Assembly (NCBI RefSeq): GCF_947497285.1
Contig: NZ_CANMFT010000004.1
Span: forward strand, 62,001-126,000
Source of the DNA: an uncultured Aliiroseovarius sp.
Lineage (GTDB): Bacteria > Pseudomonadota > Alphaproteobacteria > Rhodobacterales > Rhodobacteraceae
Length of the DNA stretch: 64,000 nt
Direction of reading: 5' to 3'
Positions 26,928-35,831 of the stretch are shown here, one piece after another. Under the pieces are notes generated by a model, which was not told where the DNA came from, made no database searches, and saw only the letters and a list, made by a program, of their open reading frames with translations. How positions within the stretch are numbered: the stretch's first letter is position 1; every line of letters starts with the position of its first letter. Position numbers and translations under genes: made by a program.

Positions 26928-28129
26928 ATCGCGGTCTCCAGCATACGCTGAAGTGCCAGCAAGTCCGGCTTTCCGGCCGCAAGAAGCGGCATGTCATCGA
27001 CGAATACAATGCGGCGCGGCGTGGCATGTGGCCCCAAGCCATCGCGACAGGACTTTAGCAGAGATTGGGCCAGGGTCAGGTTTGTTGGGCCTTCCACTAT
27101 TCCGACAATAGAATGCCCTCGTCTGGGGTCTTTGACGGGTATTGCTGCGAATTTTCCAACATCTCCCGTCGCCATGATCAAGGCCTCGACCGCCTCGGGA
27201 AAGACATTTTGGTCAGACACCGTGATCATGCGGTTCTTGCGCCCCAAGACGGTCAGATTGCCGCGATCGTCCAACAGCCCCATTTCGCCAATCGACAAGT
27301 AGCCGTCTTGCCACAAGGTATCGGCGCATCCGCCCTCTGCATAGCTGTCAAACAGATACGGGCTATTGACCCAGATTTCGCCGGGCCCGCATGTTTCCTG
27401 CCCGCTGCCATCACGCACTGCCAGTGTAACCCCAGGATAGGCGCGACCGACTGACCCTTCCGGCGTGTCAGGGTGACTGAGGGTGATAAAGCTGGTTTCA
27501 GAGGCGCCAAAGAACTCTCGCAGCTCAGCATTCGGAAAAAGGTCATGGAGGCGCGCGCGAGTGGGGGAATCCAGCTTGCCACCGCCACAAAACAGCCAGC
27601 GCAACGTCGTCAGCGGTCGATCTGCAGCATCGCAAAGCAACCGCAGCTGGGTGGGCGTGGCATACAGAACCTGAACCCGGTTTTCTCCGATTTGACGGGC
27701 TTGCGCGCGCGGCGTCAGTCCCGTGAGCACCGTCAGGTCAGCGCCTAGATGCAACGCTTCGAGCACTGCATAGAGCGTCAACGAATGCCCCAGGGCGCCC
27801 AGCACCGCATAAGGTGTCGCGGCACCGACCGCGAACTGATCAATCGTCACATCGAAGCTCGCGATCCACGAGGCCGGATGGCGGCGAATGGTCTTCGCGG
27901 CCCCCGTCGATCCGGCGCTTTGCACCAAAAGCCACTGGCCTTGGCAGGTTGACGGTTCAGGTGCAGTGGCAAAACCACCCGACGGCGTGACCCGCAAGCT
28001 AGCCCCGTCGGCCAGAGCGTTGCGCAGCGCAGCCATGCCCAGCGCCGCCGCTGCGCCTTTCGCAGACTTGTCAGCCCCCGGCACGGTAACCTTGCTTTCG
28101 CTGTTGCGTCGAAAATGGTCTGCGGTCAC
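26924..28129 (-). CDS. Short AMP-binding (adenylate-forming) enzyme
   Basis: A 401-residue member of the acyl-activating ANL superfamily. The motifs present are VQSAGSTGAAKTIRR (A3, near residue 70), FFGASE (A5), YLSIGEMGLLDDRGNL (A7), LGRKNRMI (A8) and a C-terminal AAGKPDL with the catalytic-type lysine. It lacks most of the N-terminal subdomain, since typical enzymes have 500-650 residues. It starts at GTG 28129 with AAGGA 6 nt before, and its stop overlaps the thiolase start. The product probably activates a carboxylic acid as acyl-AMP and transfers it to CoA or a carrier for the adjacent thiolase-like protein. Neither the acid nor the acceptor can be read from the sequence. Confidence 0.83.
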   Translation of the reverse strand: MTADHFRRNSESKVTVPGADKSAKGAAAALGMAALRNALADGASLRVTPSGGFATAPEPSTCQGQWLLVQSAGSTGAAKTIRRHPASWIASFDVTIDQFAVGAATPYAVLGALGHSLTLYAVLEALHLGADLTVLTGLTPRAQARQIGENRVQVLYATPTQLRLLCDAADRPLTTLRWLFCGGGKLDSPTRARLHDLFPNAELREFFGASETSFITLSHPDTPEGSVGRAYPGVTLAVRDGSGQETCGPGEIWVNSPYLFDSYAEGGCADTLWQDGYLSIGEMGLLDDRGNLTVLGRKNRMITVSDQNVFPEAVEALIMATGDVGKFAAIPVKDPRRGHSIVGIVEGPTNLTLAQSLLKSCRDGLGPHATPRRIVFVDDMPLLAAGKPDLLALQRMLETAI

Positions 28130-28208
28130 GACCGTTCCTTACCGTCTGTTCAGCTCGCACTATAACGACGGATGGCGCCAGCCCAACAGGCTTTTGCGTC
28201 CTTTCAGG

Positions 28209-28562
28209 TCAACGCAGGCACTGTTCGCTGGTGGTGACGAAAAACATCGCATCGCTGCCTTCAGGCGCGGCATTATAGATGCGGTGTTCAGCGATGATGC
28301 GTTCGCCCGCTTGCGTCATCAGGCAATCACAGGACGGCCGCCGACGCGAATGAGCAGGTTCTGTTTGAGCCCTCGCCCTGCTGGGCGAGATCAATATCTC
28401 AACATCCCAGCCCCATTTCTGCTCGCCATCGCCGGGTTGGACTTGACTGTTTCGCGCATTGAAAGCCCGCGCCAAACCCGATTGCAGCACGGTGACGCCA
28501 ATCAAGCGCAATTGGTCTTGGCCCTTGAACGCATCACCGATCCGGCAAGGCGACAGCGTCAC
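28209..28562 (-). CDS. Unknown small protein
   Basis: A 117-residue open frame starting at GTG 28562, just after the UspA stop, and ending about 80 bp before the AMP-binding gene. It has no signal peptide or membrane segment. It contains a SCDC pair and ends TTSEQCLR. No Shine-Dalgarno sequence is seen and I recognise no family, so it may be a genuine lineage-specific gene or a spurious frame. It fills an otherwise empty 450-bp gap in the minus-strand gene train. Confidence 0.4.
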   Translation of the reverse strand: MTLSPCRIGDAFKGQDQLRLIGVTVLQSGLARAFNARNSQVQPGDGEQKWGWDVEILISPSRARAQTEPAHSRRRPSCDCLMTQAGERIIAEHRIYNAAPEGSDAMFFVTTSEQCLR

Positions 28563-28583
28563 CGGATCGGGCGTCGAATGGCG

Positions 28584-29018
28584 CTAAGGACGCACGACGT
28601 AGACAGAACAATGCGAATGGCGGACGACGCGGGCGGCGTTCGGACCAAGCAGATAGTCCTTCAGATCCGGGCGATGCGCGCCGATGACGATCAGGTCAGA
28701 TTTGCCCAGCTTGGCGGCGCGCAGCACTTCTTCGTAGACGCTGCCCATCGCCACGATGTGACGCACTTTTGCATCCTGTTCCGCCCCCAAAGTCTTTTTC
28801 GTCATCTCCTTCAGAAGATCGCCCGCGTGGTTCTTGGCGCTATCCACGTGGTGGTCTTGGAAATAGGCCCCCACGACGGTCATCCCAAAATCCGGCACGA
28901 CAGTGATCACGTCAAGCTGGGCGTCATCCACCTTGGCCAGTTTGGCCGCAGTGGTCAGCACCTGTTTTTCTTCGTCAGGACGGTTGATGTCGACGGCACA
29001 AAGGATTGTCTTTGTCAT
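28584..29018 (-). CDS. Universal stress protein (UspA family), TRAP-associated
   Basis: A 144-residue UspA-fold protein starting MTKTILCAVDINRPDEE. The C-terminal nucleotide-binding pattern IVIGAHRPDLKDYLLGPNAARVVRHSHCSVYVV corresponds to G-2x-G-9x-G(S/T). Its start overlaps the TRAP permease stop by 4 nt. UspA proteins encoded in TRAP operons (for example TeaD of Halomonas) bind ATP and tune transporter activity, and the same role is likely here. Confidence 0.9.
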   Translation of the reverse strand: MTKTILCAVDINRPDEEKQVLTTAAKLAKVDDAQLDVITVVPDFGMTVVGAYFQDHHVDSAKNHAGDLLKEMTKKTLGAEQDAKVRHIVAMGSVYEEVLRAAKLGKSDLIVIGAHRPDLKDYLLGPNAARVVRHSHCSVYVVRP

Positions 29019-31627
29019 GCCAGTTCTCCTTGCGGTGTTTCATCTTCTGCGCGGCGCGATTGCAAGAAGGCCACAAAGGCCAGCAGCAACAGCGCTGGAA
29101 TAAAGATAAGCTCTTTCGGCAGTTGATTGGACGGGGCCTGCACCGTCGCGATCTGCACGGGTTCGTCACCATAGAAATCAAAGGTCGACAGCTTGTCAGA
29201 CAGGAAGGTGCCGAACATCGGCTCGTCCAGTTTGATGGTTTCCCCTTCAGGCACGAGCATGACGCCAAGGCTGTCCAAGCGGGCCTGAACATCGGCACCT
29301 TCTGGCACGTCGAACACAACCGTCAGGTCCTTGCTTTCCAGCGTATCAAAGTCTGGGCCGCGGATGACGGCGCGAAGTTGATCACCCGGTGATGCTTCCT
29401 CAAGCGCGGTGGCAAACTGGGCGGGCGGGATTTCCGCAAATGGCGGCTGGATCTGGTTCATGAAGAAGCCCGGACGGAACAGCGCGAAGGCAATCACCAA
29501 CAGTGCAACCGTTTCCCAGATGCGGGATTTGGTCAGGAACCACCCCATCGTGCCAGCCGTAAAGACAAGGATGCCGATGGTCGAGACAATGAAGACGATA
29601 ATGCCTTGCGTCACCGTCACGTCGATCAGCAAAAGGTCGGTGTTGAAGATGAACACAAACGGCAGCGCCACGGTTCTGAGGCTATAGAAGAACGCCGTGA
29701 ACCCGGTGCGGATCGCGTCACCACCCGACACAGCGGCAGCCGCGAAACTGGCCAGCCCCACAGGGGGCGTCACATCCGCCATGATCCCGAAGTAGAACAC
29801 AAAGAGGTGCACCGCGATCAGCGGCACGACCAGCCCGGACTGCGCGCCCAGTTCGACCACAACCGACACCATCAGCGAGGATACCACGATATAGTTCGCC
29901 GTCGTTGGCAGGCCCATCCCTAGGATCAGCGACAGGATCGCCACGAAGACCAGCATCAGGATCAAATTGCCGCCCGACAGAAACTCGACGAAATCGGCCA
30001 TGACCTGCCCGATCCCGGTCAGCGAAACCGTGCCCACGATGATCCCGGCGGTGGCTGTCGCCAGACCAATGCCGATCATGTTGCGCGCGCCGTCGATCAT
30101 TCCGTCGATCAGGTCTTTCACGCCCTCGCGCAATTTCGCAATCGCGTTGGTTTCGCCACGGAAAACCGCTTTCAGAGACTTCTGCGTCAGCAAGATGCCA
30201 AACAGCAGGAACGTCGCCCAGAAAGCAGACAGGCCGGGTGATTTGCGTTCGATCATCAGGAAGTAGACCAAAACGATAATCGGCAGCATGTAGTAAAGCC
30301 CCGACTTATAGATCTTGGCCACGTCGGGCAGCTCGACCACATCCGCATTGGCGTCATCAGCTTCCAGATCGGGCACTTGTGCGGCCAGATAGATCAGGGC
30401 GACATAGATTGCAAAAAGCAGGAGCGAAAGCACCCAACCCGACCCGGACGGGAACAGCGACGTGATCCAGCCGACGGGATATTGTGTGGCATAGCACAAA
30501 AGGGCGAAGCCTGCGAAGAAGGCGAACATGCCGCCGATTGTCCGGCCCATCGACACCACCTTGTTGCCGATGGTCGGCATGCGAGTTTTCACCGCCTCGA
30601 GGTGCACGATGTAGACCAGCGCGATGTAGGAAATGATCGCGGGCAGGAAGGCGTGGGTGATCACCTCGACATAGGAAATGCCCACATATTCCACCATCAG
30701 GAAGGCCGCGGCCCCCATAACGGGTGGCATGATCTGACCATTGACGGACGAGGCAACCTCGACCGCGCCAGCCTTTTCAGCCGAGAAGCCAACGCGCTTC
30801 ATCAGCGGAATGGTGAACGTGCCGGTGGTGACGACGTTGGCAATCGACGAACCTGAAATCAGGCCAGTGGCGGCCGAACCGACAACGGCGGCTTTCGCGG
30901 GACCACCACGCAGGTGACCCAGCGCGCCAAACGCCATCTTGATGAAATAGTTGCCTGCGCCTGCCCGGTCGAGCAGCGCGCCAAACAACACGAACAGGAA
31001 GACGAATTTGGTGGACACGCCCAGCGCGATGCCAAAGACACCTTCAGAGGTGATCCACATATGGCTCATCGCTTTGCGCAAGCTTGCCCCGGCCCAGCGG
31101 ATCTGGTCGGGCACAACTTCGGATGACCCAAAGAAAACGTAGAAAAGAAAGACCACGGCAAGGGCAACCATGACGGGGCCCAGCGTGCGGTAAGCGGCAA
31201 GGAACAGAAAGCCCAGCGCGACCAGCGAGATCATCGCATCGGTGTCGTCCGCAAGACCGCCATTGGCGACGATCTTTTCGTAAAAGAAATAGCCATACAT
31301 GGCGAGGATCGCTCCCCCGACACCGAAGATCCAGTCATACCAAGGGATGTAATTGCGTGGGCTGGACTTGAACAACGGGTAGGCCATCGCGGCCAGGAAG
31401 ATCGCAAACGCCAGATGGATCTGGCGCGAGTTATTGATCAGATCACCCGGCAGAACATAGGGCGCAACCGGAGAGGCCAAAAGCACCTGAAAAACCGACC
31501 AAAGCAGCGCGATGGCTGCAATCATCAGCCCAACGGGACCATGGGGGTTTCGGGCACCTGTATCACTGGCGGCGACAAGCTCCTGAAGCTCCGCTTCGCT
31601 AAGCGCTCTTTCTTGCGTCGTTGACAT
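29015..31627 (-). CDS. TRAP transporter fused membrane subunit (TAXI type, DctQ-DctM fusion)
   Basis: An 870-residue protein with about 18 membrane segments. An N-terminal DctQ-like part (roughly 40-200) is fused to a DctM-like permease (about 200-690). The permease part shows AKAAVVGSAATGLISGSSIANVVTTGTFTIPLMKRVG and GMGLPTTANYIV, typical of TAXI-TRAP permeases. The C-terminal extension (about 720-870) holds a periplasmic-looking domain and a final helix. ATG 31627 has AAGGGAGA upstream; an in-frame frame extension to 31711 lacks one. With the TAXI binding protein encoded upstream it forms a sodium-driven importer of an organic acid or amino acid. The UspA downstream is translationally coupled. 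Confidence 0.92.
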   Translation of the reverse strand: MSTTQERALSEAELQELVAASDTGARNPHGPVGLMIAAIALLWSVFQVLLASPVAPYVLPGDLINNSRQIHLAFAIFLAAMAYPLFKSSPRNYIPWYDWIFGVGGAILAMYGYFFYEKIVANGGLADDTDAMISLVALGFLFLAAYRTLGPVMVALAVVFLFYVFFGSSEVVPDQIRWAGASLRKAMSHMWITSEGVFGIALGVSTKFVFLFVLFGALLDRAGAGNYFIKMAFGALGHLRGGPAKAAVVGSAATGLISGSSIANVVTTGTFTIPLMKRVGFSAEKAGAVEVASSVNGQIMPPVMGAAAFLMVEYVGISYVEVITHAFLPAIISYIALVYIVHLEAVKTRMPTIGNKVVSMGRTIGGMFAFFAGFALLCYATQYPVGWITSLFPSGSGWVLSLLLFAIYVALIYLAAQVPDLEADDANADVVELPDVAKIYKSGLYYMLPIIVLVYFLMIERKSPGLSAFWATFLLFGILLTQKSLKAVFRGETNAIAKLREGVKDLIDGMIDGARNMIGIGLATATAGIIVGTVSLTGIGQVMADFVEFLSGGNLILMLVFVAILSLILGMGLPTTANYIVVSSLMVSVVVELGAQSGLVVPLIAVHLFVFYFGIMADVTPPVGLASFAAAAVSGGDAIRTGFTAFFYSLRTVALPFVFIFNTDLLLIDVTVTQGIIVFIVSTIGILVFTAGTMGWFLTKSRIWETVALLVIAFALFRPGFFMNQIQPPFAEIPPAQFATALEEASPGDQLRAVIRGPDFDTLESKDLTVVFDVPEGADVQARLDSLGVMLVPEGETIKLDEPMFGTFLSDKLSTFDFYGDEPVQIATVQAPSNQLPKELIFIPALLLLAFVAFLQSRRAEDETPQGELA

Positions 31628-31710
31628 CTGTCTCTCCCTTGGCTGTGAAGCGGCAGCCCGCATTGGTTCGTTGGTTGTTAACACGCCCGGTCTTTGCGCC
31701 GGGTCGAACA

Positions 31711-31736
31711 CTCAGGGGCGGCGCACCGCCCCCGAG
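31711..31736 (-). terminator. Intra-operon hairpin between TAXI binding protein and TRAP permease
   Basis: A hairpin of the form CTC-a-GGGGCGG-CGCA-CCGCCCC-c-GAG lies between the two genes. It has a 7-bp core stem plus 3 more pairs beyond a mismatch, and no T-tract follows. Such hairpins often stabilise the upstream mRNA and lower downstream expression, which would give more binding protein than permease. Confidence 0.55.
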
Positions 31737-31757
31737 CAAAGATGTGCCTGAAGGCGC

Positions 31758-32729
31758 TTACTCGATCAGGCCTTTTTCTTTGTAATACTTCGCAGCACCA
31801 GGGTGCAGCGGAGCGGACAGACCAGCCGAGGCCATTTCCTTCGGGTCAAGATTGGCGAACGCAGGGTGCAATCCTTTGAAGTCCTCGAAGTTTTCAAAGA
31901 CCGAAGAAACGACGGCATAAACGGCATCTTCCGACACTTGGTCCGAGCTGACAAACGTAGCGCCCACACCGAAGGTCATCGTGTCCGCGTCATTGCCGCG
32001 ATACATGCCGCCGGGGATGGTGGCAGTCCGGTAGAACGAGTTTTCTTCGACCAGCTTGTTCACCACGTCGCCCGACACTTCGACCAGAACGGAATCGCAC
32101 GCGGTGGTGGCTTCCTGAATCGACCCCGAGGGGTGACCGACGGTGTAAACCATCGCATCGATCTGGTTGTCACACAAAGCAGCCGACTGTTCGGACGCTT
32201 TCAGCTCGGTCGCAAGGGCGAAATCGCCCGAGGTCCAGCCAAGGGCGGCCAGCAGCACTTCCATCGTGCCGCGCTGACCCGATCCGGGGTTGCCGATGTT
32301 GACGCGCTTGCCCTTCAGGTCCTCGAATGTCTTGATGCCGCTATCTGCGCGGGCCACGACGGTGAACGGCTCAGGGTGCACCGAAAAGACGGCGCGCAGA
32401 CCTTCGAAGGGCCCTGCATCTTCGAACTTCGAGGTGCCGTTATAGGCGTGATACTGCCAGTCGGACTGGGCCACACCAAACTCCAGCTCGCCTTCGCGAA
32501 TGGTGTTGATGTTGTAGACCGAACCGCCAGTCGACTCGACCGAGCAGCGCACACCGTGATCCTTGCGGCCCTTGTTTACCAGACGGCAAATCGCGCCGCC
32601 GGTCGGGTAATAGACCCCCGTCACCCCACCGGTGCCGATGGTGATGAACTCCTCGGCCATTGCGGCTGGGGCGAGCACCGCGGTGGCGGCAATCCCTGCT
32701 AGGGTTAGTTTAAACTTGTTCAACATCAT
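31758..32729 (-). CDS. TAXI family TRAP transporter substrate-binding protein
   Basis: A 323-residue periplasmic protein. The signal peptide runs to about LAPAAMAEE (residue 26). The mature protein starts [25 protein letters not shown], the hallmark of TAXI (TRAP-associated extracytoplasmic immunogenic) proteins, followed by [19 protein letters not shown] and [18 protein letters not shown]. The start is ATG 32729 (or 32726), with AAGGGAG upstream. It delivers ligand to the fused TRAP permease encoded downstream. Known TAXI ligands include glutamate and other small organic acids. The divergent aminotransferase/BKACE genes suggest an amino acid-like ligand. Confidence 0.93.
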   Translation of the reverse strand: MMLNKFKLTLAGIAATAVLAPAAMAEEFITIGTGGVTGVYYPTGGAICRLVNKGRKDHGVRCSVESTGGSVYNINTIREGELEFGVAQSDWQYHAYNGTSKFEDAGPFEGLRAVFSVHPEPFTVVARADSGIKTFEDLKGKRVNIGNPGSGQRGTMEVLLAALGWTSGDFALATELKASEQSAALCDNQIDAMVYTVGHPSGSIQEATTACDSVLVEVSGDVVNKLVEENSFYRTATIPGGMYRGNDADTMTFGVGATFVSSDQVSEDAVYAVVSSVFENFEDFKGLHPAFANLDPKEMASAGLSAPLHPGAAKYYKEKGLIE

Positions 32730-32757
32730 AATACTCCCTTGTGTTGATGTTCTTTTT

Positions 32758-33621
32758 CTATTCGGACCACACTTCGGCCATCTGCCGATTGCGCAGCTCG
32801 ACTTCTGCGATACGTTCCTGCGCCAAAGCGCCGGACCGCCCGACAACCATTCCAATGATCGTTTCGATCAAGAAAAGCGTTGCCACATAGGATGAGAAAA
32901 ATTGGGGGCTCTCGGTCGGCACGACAAACGCCGCCGATGCAAATTCAAGCGCCGGACACATGTGCGAATCTGTGATCACCACCACAAAAACATCGAGCTG
33001 CTGTGCCAGCTTGGCGGCCTTGATTACATTCGATGCGAAGGGCGGTTTGGTTACGATCAAAAGCACGTCACGCTGGTCCAGCCCGGTCAACGCGCCCCCC
33101 AAAGACGCCCCCATCCGGTTGGCAAGCACCCAATTGTCAGCACAAAAGTTCGCCATATAAGACAGATATTCGATCACCCCGGTCGATCCAAGTGCGCCGA
33201 GCAAAAGCACCTTGCGCGCGCCGGCCAGTTCTTCGACGGTCCGCTCAAGTTCGGCATGGTCCAAGGCGGCAACAGTCTGCCTGAGGTTGCTTTGGCAGGC
33301 GTCCAGGTGAAGATCCACAAACCGGTCCGCGCCGTATTCGTGCTGTTTTTGAAGCTGCTCGGCGCGCGTGGCAAAGTTGTTGACCCGGCGGTCGATCTTG
33401 TCGCGCATTTCTTCCCGCAAGGCTTCGAAATCTTCATAACCCAACGCTTTAGCCAAACGCGAAAACGCAGCGGGCGAAACGCCACTGTTGCGTGATACCG
33501 TGCGCAGCGGGCGGGTGACGACATCCAATGGGTTGGCAACCAGAAAATCGGCAGCCCCTTTCAGGGCACCGCTCAAATCTGCATAGGCCAACGCCAGCCT
33601 CTTTTCGAAGCTCTTCTTCAC
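32758..33621 (-). CDS. RpiR/MurR family transcriptional regulator
   Basis: A 287-residue regulator. The N-terminal HTH_6 domain (about 5-80) shows [37 protein letters not shown]-terminal SIS domain (about 120-260) shows [29 protein letters not shown] and [26 protein letters not shown] domains in this family usually bind phosphosugars, but the neighbours here handle amino or organic acids. GTG 33621 is chosen because AGGGGGA sits 5 nt before it; in-frame codons further upstream overlap the divergent promoter. It probably controls the divergent aminotransferase/BKACE genes and the TAXI-TRAP operon, using the palindrome at 33692. Confidence 0.9.
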   Translation of the reverse strand: MKKSFEKRLALAYADLSGALKGAADFLVANPLDVVTRPLRTVSRNSGVSPAAFSRLAKALGYEDFEALREEMRDKIDRRVNNFATRAEQLQKQHEYGADRFVDLHLDACQSNLRQTVAALDHAELERTVEELAGARKVLLLGALGSTGVIEYLSYMANFCADNWVLANRMGASLGGALTGLDQRDVLLIVTKPPFASNVIKAAKLAQQLDVFVVVITDSHMCPALEFASAAFVVPTESPQFFSSYVATLFLIETIIGMVVGRSGALAQERIAEVELRNRQMAEVWSE

Positions 33622-33691
33622 GAAGTCCCCCTGGTTGGACAATTTCAGTGTTCTCTTTGTTTCATGGATTGTCAATTGCTGTCTGGTTTGT

Positions 33692-33706
33692 TTCAATGGC
33701 ATTGAA
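33692..33706. promoter_or_regulatory. Palindrome between rpiR and aminotransferase genes, candidate RpiR operator
   Basis: TTCAATG-G-CATTGAA is a perfect 7-bp inverted repeat about 15 bp before the aminotransferase ATG. An imperfect related copy (TTTCATGGATTGTCAA) lies about 30 bp away near 33660. Placement between a regulator and its divergent target supports an operator role, but it is inferred. Confidence 0.5.
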
Positions 33707-33721
33707 TTGCGGGAGGATTCC

Positions 33722-35041
33722 ATGTCGCACGTTTTTCCCAGACACAGCAAAGTCATGCCACCGATTGCAGACCATGGGGATGGCATATACCTTATTGATA
33801 CAGAAGGCAAAAAATACCTTGATGGATCCGGCGGCGCGGCCGTTTCGTGCCTGGGTCACTCTGACCCTGACGTGATCCAAGCGGTCAAGACGCAGGTCGA
33901 TAAGCTGGCATTCGCGCATACGGGATTTCTGTCCTCGGCGCCCGCAGAGCGGCTTGCCGATCGCCTGATTGCCCATGCACCAGACGGAATCGACCGGGTC
34001 TATTTCGTTTCGGGCGGATCCGAGGCGGTTGAAAGCGCGCTGAAGCTGTCCCGGCAATACATGATCGAAACAGGCCAGCCCAAGCGCACCAAGTTCATTT
34101 CGCGCAAGCAAAGCTATCACGGCAACACGCTGGGCGCGCTTGGCACGGGCGGTAATGAATGGCGGCGCGAACCGTTTTCGCCAGTGATGGTGTCGGCCTC
34201 TCACATCTCGCCCTGTTATGAATACCGCCTGCGCAAGGACGGTGAAACACAAGAGGACTATGGCCTGCGCGCCGCAAACGAGCTTGAGGCTGAATTGCTG
34301 CGTCAGGGTCCCGAAACCGTCATCGCCTTTCTTGCGGAACCGGTTGTGGGCGCGACGACGGGCGCGGTGCCGGCGGTGCCGGGCTATTTCAAACGCATCC
34401 GCGAGATCTGTGACCAATACGGCATTTTGCTGATTTTGGACGAGGTCATGTGCGGCATGGGGCGCACCGGCACGTTGTTTGCCTGCGAACAGGACGGCGT
34501 CAGGCCCGACCTGATCACAATCGCGAAGGGGTTGGGGGCTGGGTATCAACCCATCGGCGCGATGCTATGTTCGGCGCAGATCTATGAGGCGATCGAACAC
34601 GGCAGCGGCTTTTTCCAGCACGGCCATACCTATGTCGGTCACCCCGTTGCCTGTGCGGCAGGTGACGCGGTGGTGAAAAAGCTAACCGATGGCGGTCTGG
34701 TCGTGCGATCCGCCCAGATGGGCGAGGCGTTGATGACCGCCCTGACCGACGCCTTTGGTCAGCATCCCCATATCGGCGACATCCGTGGGCGCGGCATGTT
34801 TCGCGGGCTGGAGATCGTGCAGGATCGAGAGACCAAGACCCCCTTTGACCCCGACAAGCGCATTGCCGCCAAGGTCAAAGCCGCAGCGATGGCGAACGGG
34901 CTGATCTGCTATCCGATGGCGGGCACAATTGACGGACAGCGCGGCGACCACGTGTTGCTGGCGCCACCCTTCATCATCACCGAGGACCAGATCGGAGAAC
35001 TGGTCGACAAACTGTCCAAATCCTTCGCCGAGGTGCTATGA
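33722..35041 (+). CDS. Class III pyridoxal-phosphate aminotransferase
   Basis: A 439-residue aminotransferase. It shows YLDGSGGAAVSCLGHSDPDV at the N-terminus, FVSGGSEAVESALKLSRQY (PLP phosphate site), ILILDEVMCGMGRTG (the Asp that pairs with the PLP nitrogen) and LITIAKGLGAGYQPIGAML with the Schiff-base lysine. GGGAGG precedes ATG 33722. It overlaps the next gene, a beta-keto acid cleavage enzyme, by 4 nt. A natural pairing would be transamination of a beta-amino acid to a beta-keto acid, which BKACE then cleaves. Omega-amino acids such as taurine or gamma-aminobutyrate are alternative substrates for this class. Confidence 0.92.
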   Translation: MSHVFPRHSKVMPPIADHGDGIYLIDTEGKKYLDGSGGAAVSCLGHSDPDVIQAVKTQVDKLAFAHTGFLSSAPAERLADRLIAHAPDGIDRVYFVSGGSEAVESALKLSRQYMIETGQPKRTKFISRKQSYHGNTLGALGTGGNEWRREPFSPVMVSASHISPCYEYRLRKDGETQEDYGLRAANELEAELLRQGPETVIAFLAEPVVGATTGAVPAVPGYFKRIREICDQYGILLILDEVMCGMGRTGTLFACEQDGVRPDLITIAKGLGAGYQPIGAMLCSAQIYEAIEHGSGFFQHGHTYVGHPVACAAGDAVVKKLTDGGLVVRSAQMGEALMTALTDAFGQHPHIGDIRGRGMFRGLEIVQDRETKTPFDPDKRIAAKVKAAAMANGLICYPMAGTIDGQRGDHVLLAPPFIITEDQIGELVDKLSKSFAEVL

Positions 35042-35802
35042 CCCCGCTTCCGTCGCTCATGGTCGCCCCGAACGGGGCCAGATTGACCAAGGCCGACCAC
35101 CCGGCCCTGCCCATGACCCTGACCGAGATCGTGGACTGCGCTGCGGCCTGTCAGGCGGCGGGTGCGGATGGGCTTCACCTGCACTTGCGCGATGCAGGCG
35201 GTGGGCACCTGCTGGACGCAAGCGCCTATCGCGACGCCGTGGCCGCGCTGTCCGCCCGCGTGCCCGATATGGCCGTGCAGATCACCACCGAGGCGGTTGG
35301 GATCTATGACCCACCGCACCAGCGAAAGATCGCGCTGACCTCTGGTGCGACGCTGGTCTCAGCCTCTGTGCGCGAATTGTGCCGTGATCCACTGGATGTC
35401 ACGCGCGCCTTTTATGAAGATTGCGCCGCGCAGGGGATCGCGATCCAGCACATCCTTTATGACACCGACGATGCAGCCCTTCTGGCACGCGTCTTGCCGG
35501 CTGATCTGCTGGCCGCGCCCGATTTGCAATTGCTGTTCGTGCTGGGCCGATACGCGGCCGACCAGAACTCGGACCCGGGCGATCTGGATCCCTTTCTGAA
35601 CTGGATGACCGAGGCGGCATTGACGCCTGACTGGGCGGTCTGTGCCTTTGGGCAGAACGAAACCGCAGCCCTTGTGCGGGCCGCAAAGCTCGGCGGCAAA
35701 TGCCGTGTCGGGTTCGAAAACGCACGCACCCACCCCGATGGCCGCATCGCACGTGATAATGCCGAACGGGTCGCATGTGTCGCGGAACGGATCAAACGCT
35801 AG
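35038..35802 (+). CDS. BKACE family beta-keto acid cleavage enzyme (DUF849)
   Basis: A 254-residue TIM-barrel protein, slightly shorter than typical BKACEs. The zinc ligands His47 and His49 are in DGLHLHLRD, and the late Glu is in RVGFENARTHPDG. The NGARLTKADHPALPMT start is also characteristic. These enzymes react a beta-keto acid with acetyl-CoA to give acetoacetate and a new acyl-CoA. The start overlaps the aminotransferase stop (ATGA), so the two are coupled. The beta-keto acid is not deducible; 3-keto-5-aminohexanoate is only the founding substrate of the family. Confidence 0.9.
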   Translation: MTPLPSLMVAPNGARLTKADHPALPMTLTEIVDCAAACQAAGADGLHLHLRDAGGGHLLDASAYRDAVAALSARVPDMAVQITTEAVGIYDPPHQRKIALTSGATLVSASVRELCRDPLDVTRAFYEDCAAQGIAIQHILYDTDDAALLARVLPADLLAAPDLQLLFVLGRYAADQNSDPGDLDPFLNWMTEAALTPDWAVCAFGQNETAALVRAAKLGGKCRVGFENARTHPDGRIARDNAERVACVAERIKR

Positions 35803-35831
35803 ATCAGGACCCGTTTGATAGGTCCAATTGG

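Noticed and set aside
27888-29126. 412-residue plus-strand frame across the UspA and orphan region
   Set aside because: Antisense to the AMP-binding start and to uspA; no domain was seen.
35807-35825. GGACC...GGTCC hairpin between BKACE and HAD-IIA genes
   Set aside because: Only five pairs with a 9-nt loop and no T-tract; too weak to call a terminator.
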